From Lingula anatina (taxonomy: Eukaryota > Brachiopoda > Lingulata > Lingulida > Lingulidae): 64,000 nt of DNA. The DNA lies in NCBI RefSeq assembly GCF_001039355.2, contig NW_019773625.1, positions 981,079 to 1,045,078 on the forward strand, given 5' to 3'. A model generated the notes under the pieces. It saw nothing but the letters and a program-made list of their open reading frames with translations, searched no databases and was not told the origin of the DNA. Shown piece after piece: positions 1 through 10,649 of this stretch. Made by a program: the position numbers and the translations under genes. The number at the start of each line of letters is the position of its first letter. The first letter of the stretch is position 1.

Positions 1-176
1 ATATACACATTTTATACCATTTGGTAAAAATTATGAGAGGTACCCCCTCAAATCCACTGTTTAACTGTGACTTCTACAGATGTAAAGAAATGTCTATTAA
101 ATTGAAAAGACGCCATCAAATGTCACCAAATTCACACACAATTAGCATTAGGGTGTGCTCGTTGAAGATCACGTGC

Positions 177-550
177 CTAACAGCGTGTGCGTCTACCACG
201 TACTGCAATTATCTCCTGTAGACGGCGCGACAAGCCTTCAACACGGGTAACAATTCTGTTTTGTGGGATATTGTCCCATTCATCCTAAATAGCGTGGCGG
301 AATTGGTCAAGATTATTTGGGAATTTGTTCTCCTCTGCAATGCACATTCCAATTAATGCCACAGGTGCTCAGTAGGATTAATATCAGGGCTCAAAGACGG
401 TTGTCCTATCCTCAGAGCCCTGTGTTTCTGCAACAAATCGCTTGCCAGACGAGAGCTGTGAGAAAGTGCGTTGTCACAATGAAGCCAGTAGCATCCCTGA
501 ATTCACCTCTTGCAAATGGAGTGAGATTTCTGTTGAGAATGTTACATTAA
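177..550 (-). mobile_element. Decayed Tc1/mariner-like transposase C-terminal fragment (left copy)
   Basis: Read on the minus strand, the stretch carries the usual end of a Tc1-like DDE transposase. A region equivalent to the 'DNARPHTA' motif is degraded to 'DNALSHSSRLAS'. It is followed by 'SPDINPTEHLWH', a basic helix and a 'RVEGLSRRLQ' tail, with a stop at 177-179. Stops and frame changes interrupt it and no N-terminal HTH half is visible, so it is inactive. It is homologous to the opposite-strand copy at 565-1136. Family assignment rests on the SPD-NP-EHLW signature of Tc1-like catalytic domains. Confidence 0.75.
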
Positions 551-1134
551 AATACCCCTGTTAAGTTCTGTTCCAAAAGGGAAAAAATTTACTGACACCA
601 TGGGCTTGGAATGTTCTCCAGATGCGGACTGATCTAACACCTCAGGCGATATTATCCTACACACACCCTTTCAAGAGGCATTTTTAAACATGTCTATGGA
701 CCCTCATTTGACCATCGATGGGATACAAGAAATCATTTGATTCTGCATCAAAACCGACTCCCTTCCAGTGATGGATGGCCAGGTTCAGGTGCCTGTGGGA
801 TCAATGAACGTAGCATTCTCAGCTGATATCTCATTCCATCTTCAAGAACTGACTTTGGGGTTAACTCCAGGCTTCATCATGACTGCACACTTGCTCACAC
901 TTCTCGCCTGGCAAGTGTTTGTTGAAGAAACACAATGCCCTAAGGATGGAATCACCATCTTTGAGCCCTGATATTAAACTTACTAATCAACTGTGACATG
1001 AATTGGAGTGTGCAATGCAAAGGAGAACCAACCCCATAAAAACGTGGACCAACTCCCCCAACTTGTTTAAGAAGAATGGGACAATATCCCACAAAACAGA
1101 ATTGTTACCCGTGTTGAAGGCTAGTCGTGCCGTC
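221..1134. repeat. Inverted repeat arms 221-283 / 1074-1134
   Basis: The two arms, about 60 bp each, are near-perfect reverse complements (for example the shared 'tgggatattgtccca'). They lie inside the homologous 3' parts of the two opposed transposase fragments. The repeat is therefore better explained by two inverted element copies than by the terminal repeats of one element. Confidence 0.75.
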
Positions 1135-1136
1135 TA
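565..1136 (+). mobile_element. Decayed Tc1/mariner-like transposase fragment (right copy)
   Basis: Plus-strand translation shows degraded Tc1-like transposase pieces: a 'SSDGWPGSGACG' region resembling the DGRVRVWRR block, a 'HDCTLAHTSRLAS' stretch near 876-910, 'SPDIK' near 965, and an 'EEWDNIPQNRIVTRVEG' tail ending near 1120. Several in-frame stops and frameshifts show that it is a fossil. About 60 bp at its end (1074-1134) are the near-exact inverse complement of 221-283 in the left copy, so the C-terminal ends of the two copies face outward. Confidence 0.7.
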
Positions 1137-1830
1137 TTTCTAACAATTTACAGCTGTGAGATGATCATTTGTAAACAAAAGCACATGGTAATGGGGGTGG
1201 GACAACCTTTTTGACCAATGTTGTACATGTATGTATATATGTAGAAAAAAAATACTGAAAATTTGTTTTATTCCTACTGGGCAAGTTTACTTGGCTATGG
1301 ATGTGTTTATGATATCATAGTTGTGAATAGTCACGTCATGGTCGCAACGACACAATTACATCTGGATAAACAATAAGCGTTTGGTTGTATGAAAGCCGTA
1401 TAGCGCCGTTTAACTTATACGGTTCTTATACAGGTTACATGAAAGCCATATATAACTTTTAAGTTCCCGACAAACCCCAGGGAGAAGGCCACAATCCGGC
1501 GTGTTTATTTTATGTTTATGACTCAGACCCCAACAACAAGAAAAGCGCTATGCATGGCACCAACACGAAATGAACGCCCCGCAATGATATATACTAAAAA
1601 GTCTTTCACTGGCGTCAGTATATTGTTATGGGAGATTGAAATGATAATTACTGCCCGAAGAACTAAATAATGCGCATATTACCATATGTGCTGTGTACCT
1701 AATTATTTTACCTTGATATTAGCGATGGTTATTATAACGAGTTTTGTGTATATAATTTTTGTGGAACTAAATAAACGTCGTTTTGCTTCTCATTACTGAA
1801 TTTTGGTGATCTGCATTTCGTCTGCACAAC
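1137..1830. other. Intergenic, nothing recognised
   Basis: AT-rich DNA between the transposon fossils and the 3' end of the sulfotransferase gene. I see no splice-flanked open frame, RNA gene or repeat family here. Confidence 0.5.
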
Positions 1831-4081
1831 TCAAGTAAATAAATTTTCCATATAATGTTTAAACTGTATAATATCAGTCATGAGCGAGCAAAAACAGTCG
1901 TCCACAGTAAATCCTGCTGACCACGGTGAACGTTCCACTTCCAAAACTGATTTGCTCCTTATTGGTCTAGGTTGTTCACAGAATATTGTTATTTTTCCAT
2001 TTAACTGTCTGAAATATTGCAGCTCAACATAGAAGTCATCGTCCTGTTTTGCTATTTCTTCCATTAATTTGTTCCTGAAATAATCGTAAACTGTAAAGTC
2101 TACGCTATCAGAAGTCTTATGTCTGGCAATAAGCTCGCCGTCAACGAAGCTCTCAGCATTGTACTTTCCCGTTAGTTTCCTCCTATAAACAATGTCTCTT
2201 AAATCCCAACACAGGCGACGTCGAAGTAAAACGAGGCCCTCGTCTGTTTTGTCCAGAATTGCTACAAAATCGTAATACTTTGACAGCTTATTCAAAAACG
2301 CTTTCAGATTTGTTTTATTATCCCTTAAACTTTCGTGATACATCCCCATTTCTTGAGACATACTGTTTCTCCTCATCCCAGGAGGAATCTTAAAGGATTT
2401 GCTCCATTTGTCATAACTGATTAGAAATTCTTTCATGTGATTGTCACTAGAAAACGGTAAGGTTGATTCAAGTCTCCTTCGATAAAAAAAGAACGCAGAT
2501 ATAAACTTAGAAAAGGGTTCTCTAACCAGACCAATTTTGAAAACGTCCTTAGGCATCGTCTTTCTGAAATGGGCTTCGTTAAAAGGGCAGTGATGAGCCA
2601 TGATGTCGTATTTCTGGTTCAGTGGCAATGCAGACCCAAATGGGACAACTCGGAGTTTATTCATGAAAGCATAACGTAAGAAAATATTCGTATGCGTCGT
2701 AGAACCACATTTGTGAACTTTGCGAAATAGAATATGGTTCTTTGGCATGCAGTTGAATATACCGTTTCTTTTTGGAAGACCGTCCCTCCATGCTTTAAAT
2801 GCCTCCTCATAAGCGGTCGAACGGCTGCTATTCATTGGTCTAAAAAATTGATTGACGTTAATGATAAAATAGGCAAAAGTTTGCATTTTCACTGGGCCTA
2901 TACATGTATGTTCAAATCTAAAAAGTATGTCCACTGGATATTTTCTCAATCAAGACAACATATTTTGGTTTAGAAAAAAAACTTACCTAAGACAGGTCCA
3001 TTGTGTTAAGCAATAAATCAGTAGGAATCAAACTAAAATTGCAGTGAGGCATGGGGTTTCTTCTTAGTATGTACCACCAGCAGAAAGTGGTTTCAACACA
3101 TAAATGTGCCAATGACGTGTTCACAAGGAACTTTTAAAACTTTCTCCTTTGAAAAGGAGCAAGACTCCTCATTACAAATTGGCTACTATAATACCCATGT
3201 ACTGGTCCTTATAACTAATGAACAACGGTTGGCGCAATGTTTTCTAGAGCTGTAAAATAAGCCATTTCCCATTTGATCTACGACTTAAGCAAATATCCAA
3301 TTACTATTAATTTGCAGTCGTCACTTGACAGTCGATACGGAATCGCCGCCAGGGCGCGGTCCCACACGTGGTACAGGACTAGCTGGAAATGCCGATCCCC
3401 GCACCGGTTCAGTGATGGTTTCTCTATCCTTTCATGGGTGGGCCGCCTTGCCTCCTCTCAAGAACCAGAAACCGCCACTGACTGCCACGTGACGACTGCA
3501 ATACCACGAGCAGTGTCACCTATACTGAGGTAGTGACAACTCCCTGAAGATGTCCCTGTGATAAAGGACGAAACGTCTAGCAGATCTATATGAGTTTCCA
3601 GTATGGGGTTTAATATTTTTGCCTTTTGAACATCACAACTGAATGAACCTTACCATAATTCAAATTTTGATATAAAACCCCATAATTATTCTGCACAATT
3701 TTATTAGCCATTTAGTAAAGTTGGACTAGAAATGTTCCCAAACACTTGTTTTCGCTGTACTGCAGACAAAAAAAGTACAAATAGGGTCAACCCTCAGCCA
3801 CAGCAACGTAAGTTCCAACTTAGCGTTGGTAGGGGTTATAATTTGAGAGTATATTTTGCAGAAAGTATGACATTTTACTTAATTATAAATACTTACCCAT
3901 TGCGGCAGATTTTCACATCTGATCGTACAATTTCCCTTCCGTGTGGACGAGCGTTTTTTTCCATTTCAAAAGATACCACTCGTAGATTATTTGGTACTTT
4001 GAGTAGAACATATAACGTTAGAAAAGTGATGAAACTGACAAGTATAAAAGACAAAATACGTCTGAGAGATGTCCGCGCCAT
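1831..4081 (-). CDS. Galactose-3-O-sulfotransferase-like enzyme (Gal3ST family), two exons
   Basis: Exons are 3897-4081 and 1831-2839. The donor is GTAAGT at 3896-3891 and the acceptor AG at 2841-2840; the phases join as GG+A and give 397 residues. The start at 4081 is chosen over an upstream in-frame ATG at 4168 because it has a good Kozak context and gives a type II Golgi topology: a short basic tail, then one membrane span at about residues 9-27. Sulfate-donor (PAPS) motifs are visible: HKCGSTT (5'-phosphosulfate loop, residues 104-110) and the 3'-phosphate site GLVREPFSKFISAF (165-178). The family transfers sulfate to the 3-OH of galactose on glycolipids or glycans in the Golgi. Family length is usually 400-480, so the gene looks complete. 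Which acceptor it uses (galactosylceramide or a glycoprotein glycan) cannot be told. Confidence 0.85.
2840..3896 (-). other. Intron of the Gal3ST-like gene
   Basis: The intron runs from the GTAAGT donor to the TTTTTTAG acceptor and is about 1.06 kb. It holds a locally GC-rich stretch (about 3310-3600), probably a dispersed repeat, with a hammerhead-like motif at 3544-3577. A second good donor-like sequence, AGGTAAGT on the minus strand (near 2983-2990), could mark an alternative exon, but I could not place one. Confidence 0.5.
3310..3600 (+). repeat. Probable retroelement-derived repeat with a hammerhead-like core
   Basis: The stretch is GC-richer than its surroundings and has no long coding frame. 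Bases 3544-3577 contain CTGAAGA, a GTCC/GGAC stem with a loop between, and GAAAC then GTC. This is the order of a hammerhead ribozyme core (CUGANGA - stem II - GAAA). One extra T sits between CTGAAGA and stem II. Such motifs are known in Penelope-like elements and small retrozyme-like repeats of invertebrates. The assignment to a named family is inference. Confidence 0.4.
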
Positions 4082-4147
4082 TCTTTCCTGATGTCGGTGC
4101 ACATTTACGCTTTTTAAACTCACATTCACGTTACTCAACAATTTCCA

Positions 4148-5260
4148 TGCATCACTATTATATGTCATGCGTAGAAACAGCTGACAGAAAGTGTGATCAA
4201 TTTTTTATCGAGTCCAATAGATGTGAAGAACATTAGTTCATAGAAACTGTACGTATTTAAAATCGCAAACAGTGAGAAAGTTTCCATTTACCTTTCTCCA
4301 TTTTATTTTTCACAGATTGCAACAGTTATAGCTAGTGTAAGAACGATTGGTCAGTTGGAGAAAAACAGTTTATTCCGGTTCAAGCGAAATAACAGTTATC
4401 CATTATTAAATTAAATATAACTTGGCATTTGAGAAATTAATGATGCCAGCTACAGTTTAACTGACATATTACATCAATATGGTCAACTGTCTATAAAACT
4501 AAATGAATATGACTTGTGCATGTTGTGTATACCTGGCCTCTGTTTTAACTTANCCCTCAATCAACCATAAAAGAGATTTAAACTGCTCTTTTCTTTAATC
4601 TTATAACCTTTAGCTACTCATCTAACTAACTTCTCGGCCCCTTTCATAGACGGCATAGAAAGCTAGCAGAGAAATCCGTTCAAATATCATTTTTCAGGTA
4701 ATATTAAACGATTCTCCTAGTTATACTAATTGAAACTATATACTGGCATTCGGCTGGTTTTTGTGGTAAAAAATTGACTTCAAATTATTTAATAACTCTC
4801 AAATAAATGTACTAGATATGGTTTTCTCAAATGATATAAAAGGACACGCTTGACGAGCTGAGCTACATGTATCCCATCTCACTACAGTACACCTACCTAG
4901 CCATATCAATACAATAATAACATCATCAGAGTCAATAATTCTTATCCCTCTGGCTCTGTTGGCTCATACACTGCCATTGTAGTCAAGGCTACGCACGTGC
5001 CCCTACATTGACTCCCGATCTATAATCAGACAGTCAGCTGAAATGGCATGAATTGGTTTGGGCACGCCCAACTTAAATGGAAACACAGTTAAAAGCAGCT
5101 CTGCTGTTTCACCCTATTCCTATGTAACTGAGGTTATTCACATTTCCCTAGTTTGGGTTCATATCTGTAATTAGGCAGCCACCACAAATGCACCGAGTTG
5201 GGTCCCACACAATTTGAATTAAAACATGGCATAAAACAGTAATTAGTATTTAGATACATG

Positions 5261-5305
<45 letters not shown>

Positions 5306-5320
5306 CTGAACAACCCTCAT
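4148..5320. repeat. Diverged non-coding duplication, copy A
   Basis: Blocks of this interval recur in order in 5365-7810. 4160-4260 matches 5375-5465 (shared 'gaaacagctg' and 'gaagaacatta'), 4310-4395 matches 6150-6245, 4440-4552 matches 6505-6560 and 6722-6790, and 4790-5240 matches 7365-7800 (shared 'ctgccattgtagtcaagg'). Divergence looks like 10-20%, so this is an old duplication and not allelic. It begins just upstream of the Gal3ST start, so it may be duplicated 5' flank. A single n sits at 4553 inside it. Confidence 0.75.
5264..5304. repeat. (AT)n microsatellite
   Basis: About 20 uninterrupted AT units at the end of the first duplicated block. It marks the boundary between copies A and B. 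Confidence 0.95.
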
Positions 5321-5364
5321 TTTCCCATTTTTAAGCCCGCATACGCATTACCGACGATCTTTGT

Positions 5365-7810
5365 ACATCACCATATCACGTGTGGAAACAGCTGCCAGAA
5401 AATTTAATCAAAATTTTATCGAGTGCAATGAATAGGAAGAACATTAGTCCATACATTTAAAAGTCATACGTATTAACGTCGGTCATGCTATTTTAAAGGA
5501 GGGTCAAGAAAGCGTTAAGCAATGAAGCTAAATTACATTTTAGATAATCCGTATTAATTTCCAAAATGTATATATTTTCAAGCATTGAAATTACTAACCT
5601 GTGCTTAATGCTTGAGCTTGCAATGCAAAGAATGGATATTATCGTTCTCTCAGCTAAAGTCCAAGTAAGTATAAATGGCCATTTAATCAATAATGCAAAC
5701 GCATAAATGAAAATTAATCTAGTACAAAGGCATGTTTCTCTCTTTTTCCTATAATAAAAGAGTTATCTACGTTATGAAGTGAATGCTTCATTTGCTTCAC
5801 CAACGTGGAGAAGTCACGAGAAAAAAAATTAGTGAAAATCTATTAATATTTCAGAATGCAGCATAAGTTTGGCTAAAATCTACTTTCCTGACAATTTAAC
5901 CCATTCTATCGTGGCAGCTTTCATTGTTTTACACATAAACCTTTGCAAAGAATCCGATTTGCCTATCATGGTGCAGGTCTAAAAATGTCACAAACATAAT
6001 TGTATTTATCATCCGCTGAAAAATCTCACCGACCATCAATAGTTTAGGCAGTTAATCTCGTAATATCCGGAAGGAACTGTGAGAACAGAGATCGCGAAAA
6101 TGTCGGAGTTTGAAAAAAAAATCACAAAAGCGCGGGGTTAAGGGCTATGATTTTCCCAGATTGTCAAAGTTATAGCAAGTGTAAGGAAAGGTTGGTTAGT
6201 TGGAGAAAAATACCGTTTACACCGGCTAAATTCTTTAAGCGCAATTTATCCTAGACTGTGCACCTCTAATATTTATCAACCGATGATAACCATGCCTGCT
6301 CAAAATTTCTGTTCACGTGTGCATATTTATTTGATTCCGGTGTAAAAAACTCTACGCTATCTTTCATAATATTCTGAAAGCAGACTTTATGAACATAAAA
6401 ATGTCCTTTGATGATCAAAATCAGAAAAATAATAATAATAAAATAAATACAATAATAAATACATGTTAACAATTTAATTAAAATTACATATAACCCCAAT
6501 TGTTGTTCATCACAGCTAGTTTAACTGATATTATACATCAATATGGTCAACTGATGACAAATAACATTTAATCAACCTATAACATATATGAATATTATGT
6601 TTGTTTCCAATTCTGACATAAAACAGGAATTCAAGAAAAAAGTATTTCGGCTGGGTAAAAAAAATGGATGTGCTCATTTTGTCAAACTCTAATTTCCACC
6701 ACTAGAAGTCTGTCGATAATTTGTTAAGTCTACAAAACTAAGTGAATATGACATGTGCATGTTGTTTATACCTGACCTCTGTTATAACTTAATTTCTGGT
6801 ACATATAATATTTGTGTATGGCATCTTTGCAGAGAGGTATGTATTCAAGGAAGAGGTAAATTCATGTAAGTATTTAATACTAAACCATGTGATGGCAGAT
6901 TTAACAAAAACCAAAAAGTGGGTCCAACATTTCAGTATTATTAACTGTTAAAGCATTGAGAATTTAACAAATAAATAAATAAAAAATAATAATAAATAAG
7001 AAACTGCAGCTAAATTTGCTCATCAAAAATTGTTGAAAACGTCTAATGCTGGGCTCACGCCATCGCCTAAAGAACATGCGGCCTATAGTCATCCAAGCAA
7101 TTTACAACACAAAGCCATTGACATTCTTTATTTTCTTCTATCAAAACATTTCTATCTTGGATACTCTGTAACATGTATCTATTCCACATCCTGACTGCAA
7201 ACTTTTCCACTGGAAGAGGTTCAGTTCTTTTGTGTGTGATACATGTAACTGACATTAGCAGCAAAAACATCAAAGGCACATCTAACACAATGACAGTTAT
7301 ATCCACAGTTGTGCTGATAAGTATCACTGCTAAGGAGAATGACTTACTTTACTGATATGATTTAATATCTCTTCAATAAATATATTACGTATAGTTTTCT
7401 CAGATGCTATAAAAGGACGAGTATGCCCAGCCAACTAGCCATCTCAATACAATAATCGCATCGTTATAGGCAATAATACTTATCCCTCTGGATTTGTTGG
7501 CTCATCCACTGCCATTGTAGTCAAGGCTACGCACATGCCCCTACAATTACTTCTGATCTATAATCAGACAGTCAGCTGAAATGGCATAAATTGGGTTGGG
7601 CAGGCCCAGCTTAAATGGAAACATGGTAAAAAGCAGCTCTGCTGTTTCAAACAACTCCTATGTAGCTCTGGTTATTTGTGTGCCTAGATTTGCTCCATAT
7701 TTTTAATTAGGCAGCCATCAGAAATGCACAGAGTTGGGTCCCATCCAACTTAAATTGAAATATGGCATAAAACAGTAATTAGTTAGATACATGGCATATA
7801 TGACTGAACA
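5365..7810. repeat. Diverged non-coding duplication, copy B with internal insertions
   Basis: This is the second copy of the block at 4148-5320, in the same orientation, but about twice as long. Segments with no counterpart in copy A lie at roughly 5480-6140, 6570-6720 and 6790-7365. No convincing gene is present. A hydrophobic minus-strand frame at 7067-7327 has no supporting splice structure. Confidence 0.7.
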
Positions 7811-7904
7811 ACTCTCATTTACTACAAAACTCATTCCCTTTCTATGACGTTTCTAATTCATGTATTTTACTAAACCCTAGCCAACAGTTTGAAGAAAGGT
7901 AAGA

Positions 7905-8095
7905 GTATAGTTTTATTGAACTCAGTCTTAATTTTCAATGATTTCAGTCCATACATTCAATGTTCATTTTCCATAATTTAAATCGATTCAGTATTCCATT
8001 TAAGTGAACACAGTCCATTACTTAAAAAACTCACTATTAATGAACTCAGTCTATAATCTAAATGAATTCAGTCCATAGTTTTAATAAACTCAATG
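7905..8095. repeat. Degenerate minisatellite at the GAPVD1 3' end
   Basis: Imperfect units built on 'gaactcagtccata' followed by an AT-rich filler repeat at least six times and run up to the GAPVD1 stop codon. On the minus strand this would be the 3' untranslated region. A minus-strand AATAAA lies at 7917-7912. Confidence 0.65.
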
Positions 8096-9327
8096 GCAGA
8101 AGAGAACTGCATCCACCAGTACTGCTCCTCTCCTGTCAGCCTCCTCTCGTAAAAACTATTCACGTACTGTACAGTGGACAGCATGGAAGGAGGGTTGGCC
8201 TTGATAATGACGAAAATCAGAACAGGCATAAAGTCGTCTGCCGCTGGGACTGAGCGCTCATTTGCCATGCTCAATAGGTTCATTATGGTTGATGAACAAC
8301 GTAGCACACAGCGGAGTTTGTCCTTAGGTGTCTGAAAAACCAGCATTTTCATGGAAACTATATATCCTAGGTCTTTACTTTATCCACCAAACTTTTTTAC
8401 AATATGGTGGTGATGTGAAGAATGGCAGGTTCAAGAACAAAACTGCCATTTTTATCATTTTTAAGTATCACTTGACTAAAAATTACTCTAATTTTCAACT
8501 GCGCATCTCACCTTGCTGATTATATGTCACAGATATAAGGGCGACTGTGAAGTGTTCCTTTTAGCCAAATAAATTTTTAATCAAATCACTTGCTAAAACA
8601 CTTCCAGCCATAATACACTTTTAGATATCTGTTAACTTTGAAATAACTCTTGGATGCCAACTTTACCTTGTAGACATTGATCATCTGCAGTTCTGCCTGG
8701 GCAGATGGCCAAGGACACTCATGGCGATAACTTTTTGGAATCCTCAGAGACTTATGGTTGGGGGTGATCACTTTAGAAAGTCTGCTCATGTGCTGATGGA
8801 GAATTCTAAAGAGAAAGATTTTAGGGGTTAAAAAATTTGTAAATATTTCAATTGAAAACCATGACTGTTAAATATCTTTCCCATGACGAAGACTGCTGAT
8901 TTTGGCAAGCCTGACAATATAAGACCTTGTGCATCTGGGACACTTACTTTTGGACTGGTACAATTTTTGCTGAATAACTCAAAAATTAAAGTCTTGGTTG
9001 ACAGCAAAGCAAAATTTCATGCGTAAACAATAATTAGAATTAAACTATTTCAATAGCTACTGCATGAAAGATCTGACCTTAGGGGTTTCCAAATACTTTT
9101 TTGATTTGCTTCATCACTATTTACACTTGTTATCAATGTTTTCTGTAAATCACTAATTACTTAAAACATAAATTATATTATAGACATTAACTGTCACTAA
9201 ACAAGAACTTACTGATCTCTGGAAATGTCCATGTCCCCATTTGGGTACATAGCCAAGGTGTAGATGTGGCTCATCACAGTGCGTTCTATGGCAAGTTCCG
9301 CATCTTCCAACTGGCTCTCACTGGCAG
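8068..9327 (-). CDS. GAPVD1: GAPVD1 exons 21-23: VPS9 Rab-GEF domain and C-terminus
   Basis: Exons 9213-9327, 8667-8805 and 8068-8331 encode about residues 1484-1655. The VPS9 signature is plain: 'RLSKVITPNH', 'PWPSAQAEL', 'CSSTIMNLLSMANE', 'ADDFMPVLIFVIIKANPP', 'STVQYVNSFY' and 'EEQYWWMQFSSAIEFIKTMD' before the stop. The family's catalytic aspartate (ADDF) and tyrosine (VQY) are present, so nucleotide exchange on Rab5-type GTPases is expected. Confidence 0.92.
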
Positions 9328-10611
9328 CTAATAAACAGAATTTGCAAATGATTCATGGACGCTGCGGAAAAATGGGAACTCAGTAAATGTTTCAGTGTAA
9401 CGAAAGCCCAATCCCACCTCCCTCACTCCACTTTGATTTATGAAAAAGGAGAAACTTTTTACATTGGTAAGTTCTATGTATGCTTATTTTTCAAATCTAA
9501 TACAAGTTTTAACTCAGTCTCAACACCTTGAGCTTTAAAAGATAACAATGATAAACACTGGAGAAAAACAACCTTAAAATCATATCACGGAAACTGGTTG
9601 TATCTTTCTTAACCTCCACTACAGTACTTTTTCAAAAGGCACAGTGTGTACTTCTTCTTATTATTATTAATTCTGTAATTTCAGTTTCAACAAAGTAATA
9701 AAAACTTCTGCAAACCCCATACCTTGCCAGACAGGATCTTGTTCCATGTCTCTATACAGGGTGTTTAGGAAATCTTGAACATAGTCAGTCTAGAACATTA
9801 AACAATGCTTATTAATACTTCAATCACCTAAAAAAGTAAGTGTTAGTCGAAATAAAAAAACATTCTTGCAAAATAAAGAGGGATCACAAATTCGACTTAT
9901 AAACAGAATTGAAATTAGGGTACAAGCTTACAATCTGTAGTAAGTTTTGGGAGTACTGCAAAAATATGTATTAATGACCTGAAAGTAAAAAGAAACCCGA
10001 TACCTTTTCATCAGATGCTTTGAGTTTCTGAAACTCTTTGAGCAAAAGGTTGATGGATCTCTCTCTCTTTTCCATGAAGAGGCGCACAAGGACAGAGGTG
10101 AAGTATTTGTTACAAGTTTCTTTGTCCCTGTAAAAAAAAACATCAGTTTAAAATAGTTAATAATTAAGAAAGATAGCACCATCAAAGAACAAAGTTACCT
10201 GTGAATATTGTTGGGCAGAATCCTAAAATTATTTCACACAAGGACAATGTTACCTATGAATCCTGTTGAGCAATCTTTCCAGATGGGATCTTGTTGTCAG
10301 CAGTCCCTGCTTACATCTTGTCAGGTAGGCAATGTATGCGGCTCTGGAACGATATTCCTCGCACAAGGACTTGAGCAATTTCTTCACTCTAGGTAAAAAA
10401 GACATGCAAAGAACAATACTATTGTATCAATACACAGCCTTTAGGATTTGAAACAGAATTTTGTATAAAATGGTCATTATTAACAATGTGATGTGTGTCC
10501 AAGGAATGCGTGCATGGCAGAGGGTAGGGGTGCTCTTGCCTCTCTCTTAGTTTCTGAGATCTAAAATTAAAGGGGGGGGGGATTGACTGACACTGCTCTG
10601 TACTCTCACTC

Positions 10612-10649
<38 letters not shown>

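Noticed and set aside
4082-4168. Upstream in-frame ATG extending the Gal3ST-like protein by 29 residues
   Set aside because: Poor Kozak context, and the extension would push the membrane anchor away from the N-terminus, unlike the family.
7067-7327. Hydrophobic minus-strand frame that might be the membrane-anchor exon of a second sulfotransferase
   Set aside because: It has no donor in a matching phase and no similarity to the real anchor exon at 3897-4081 beyond hydrophobicity.
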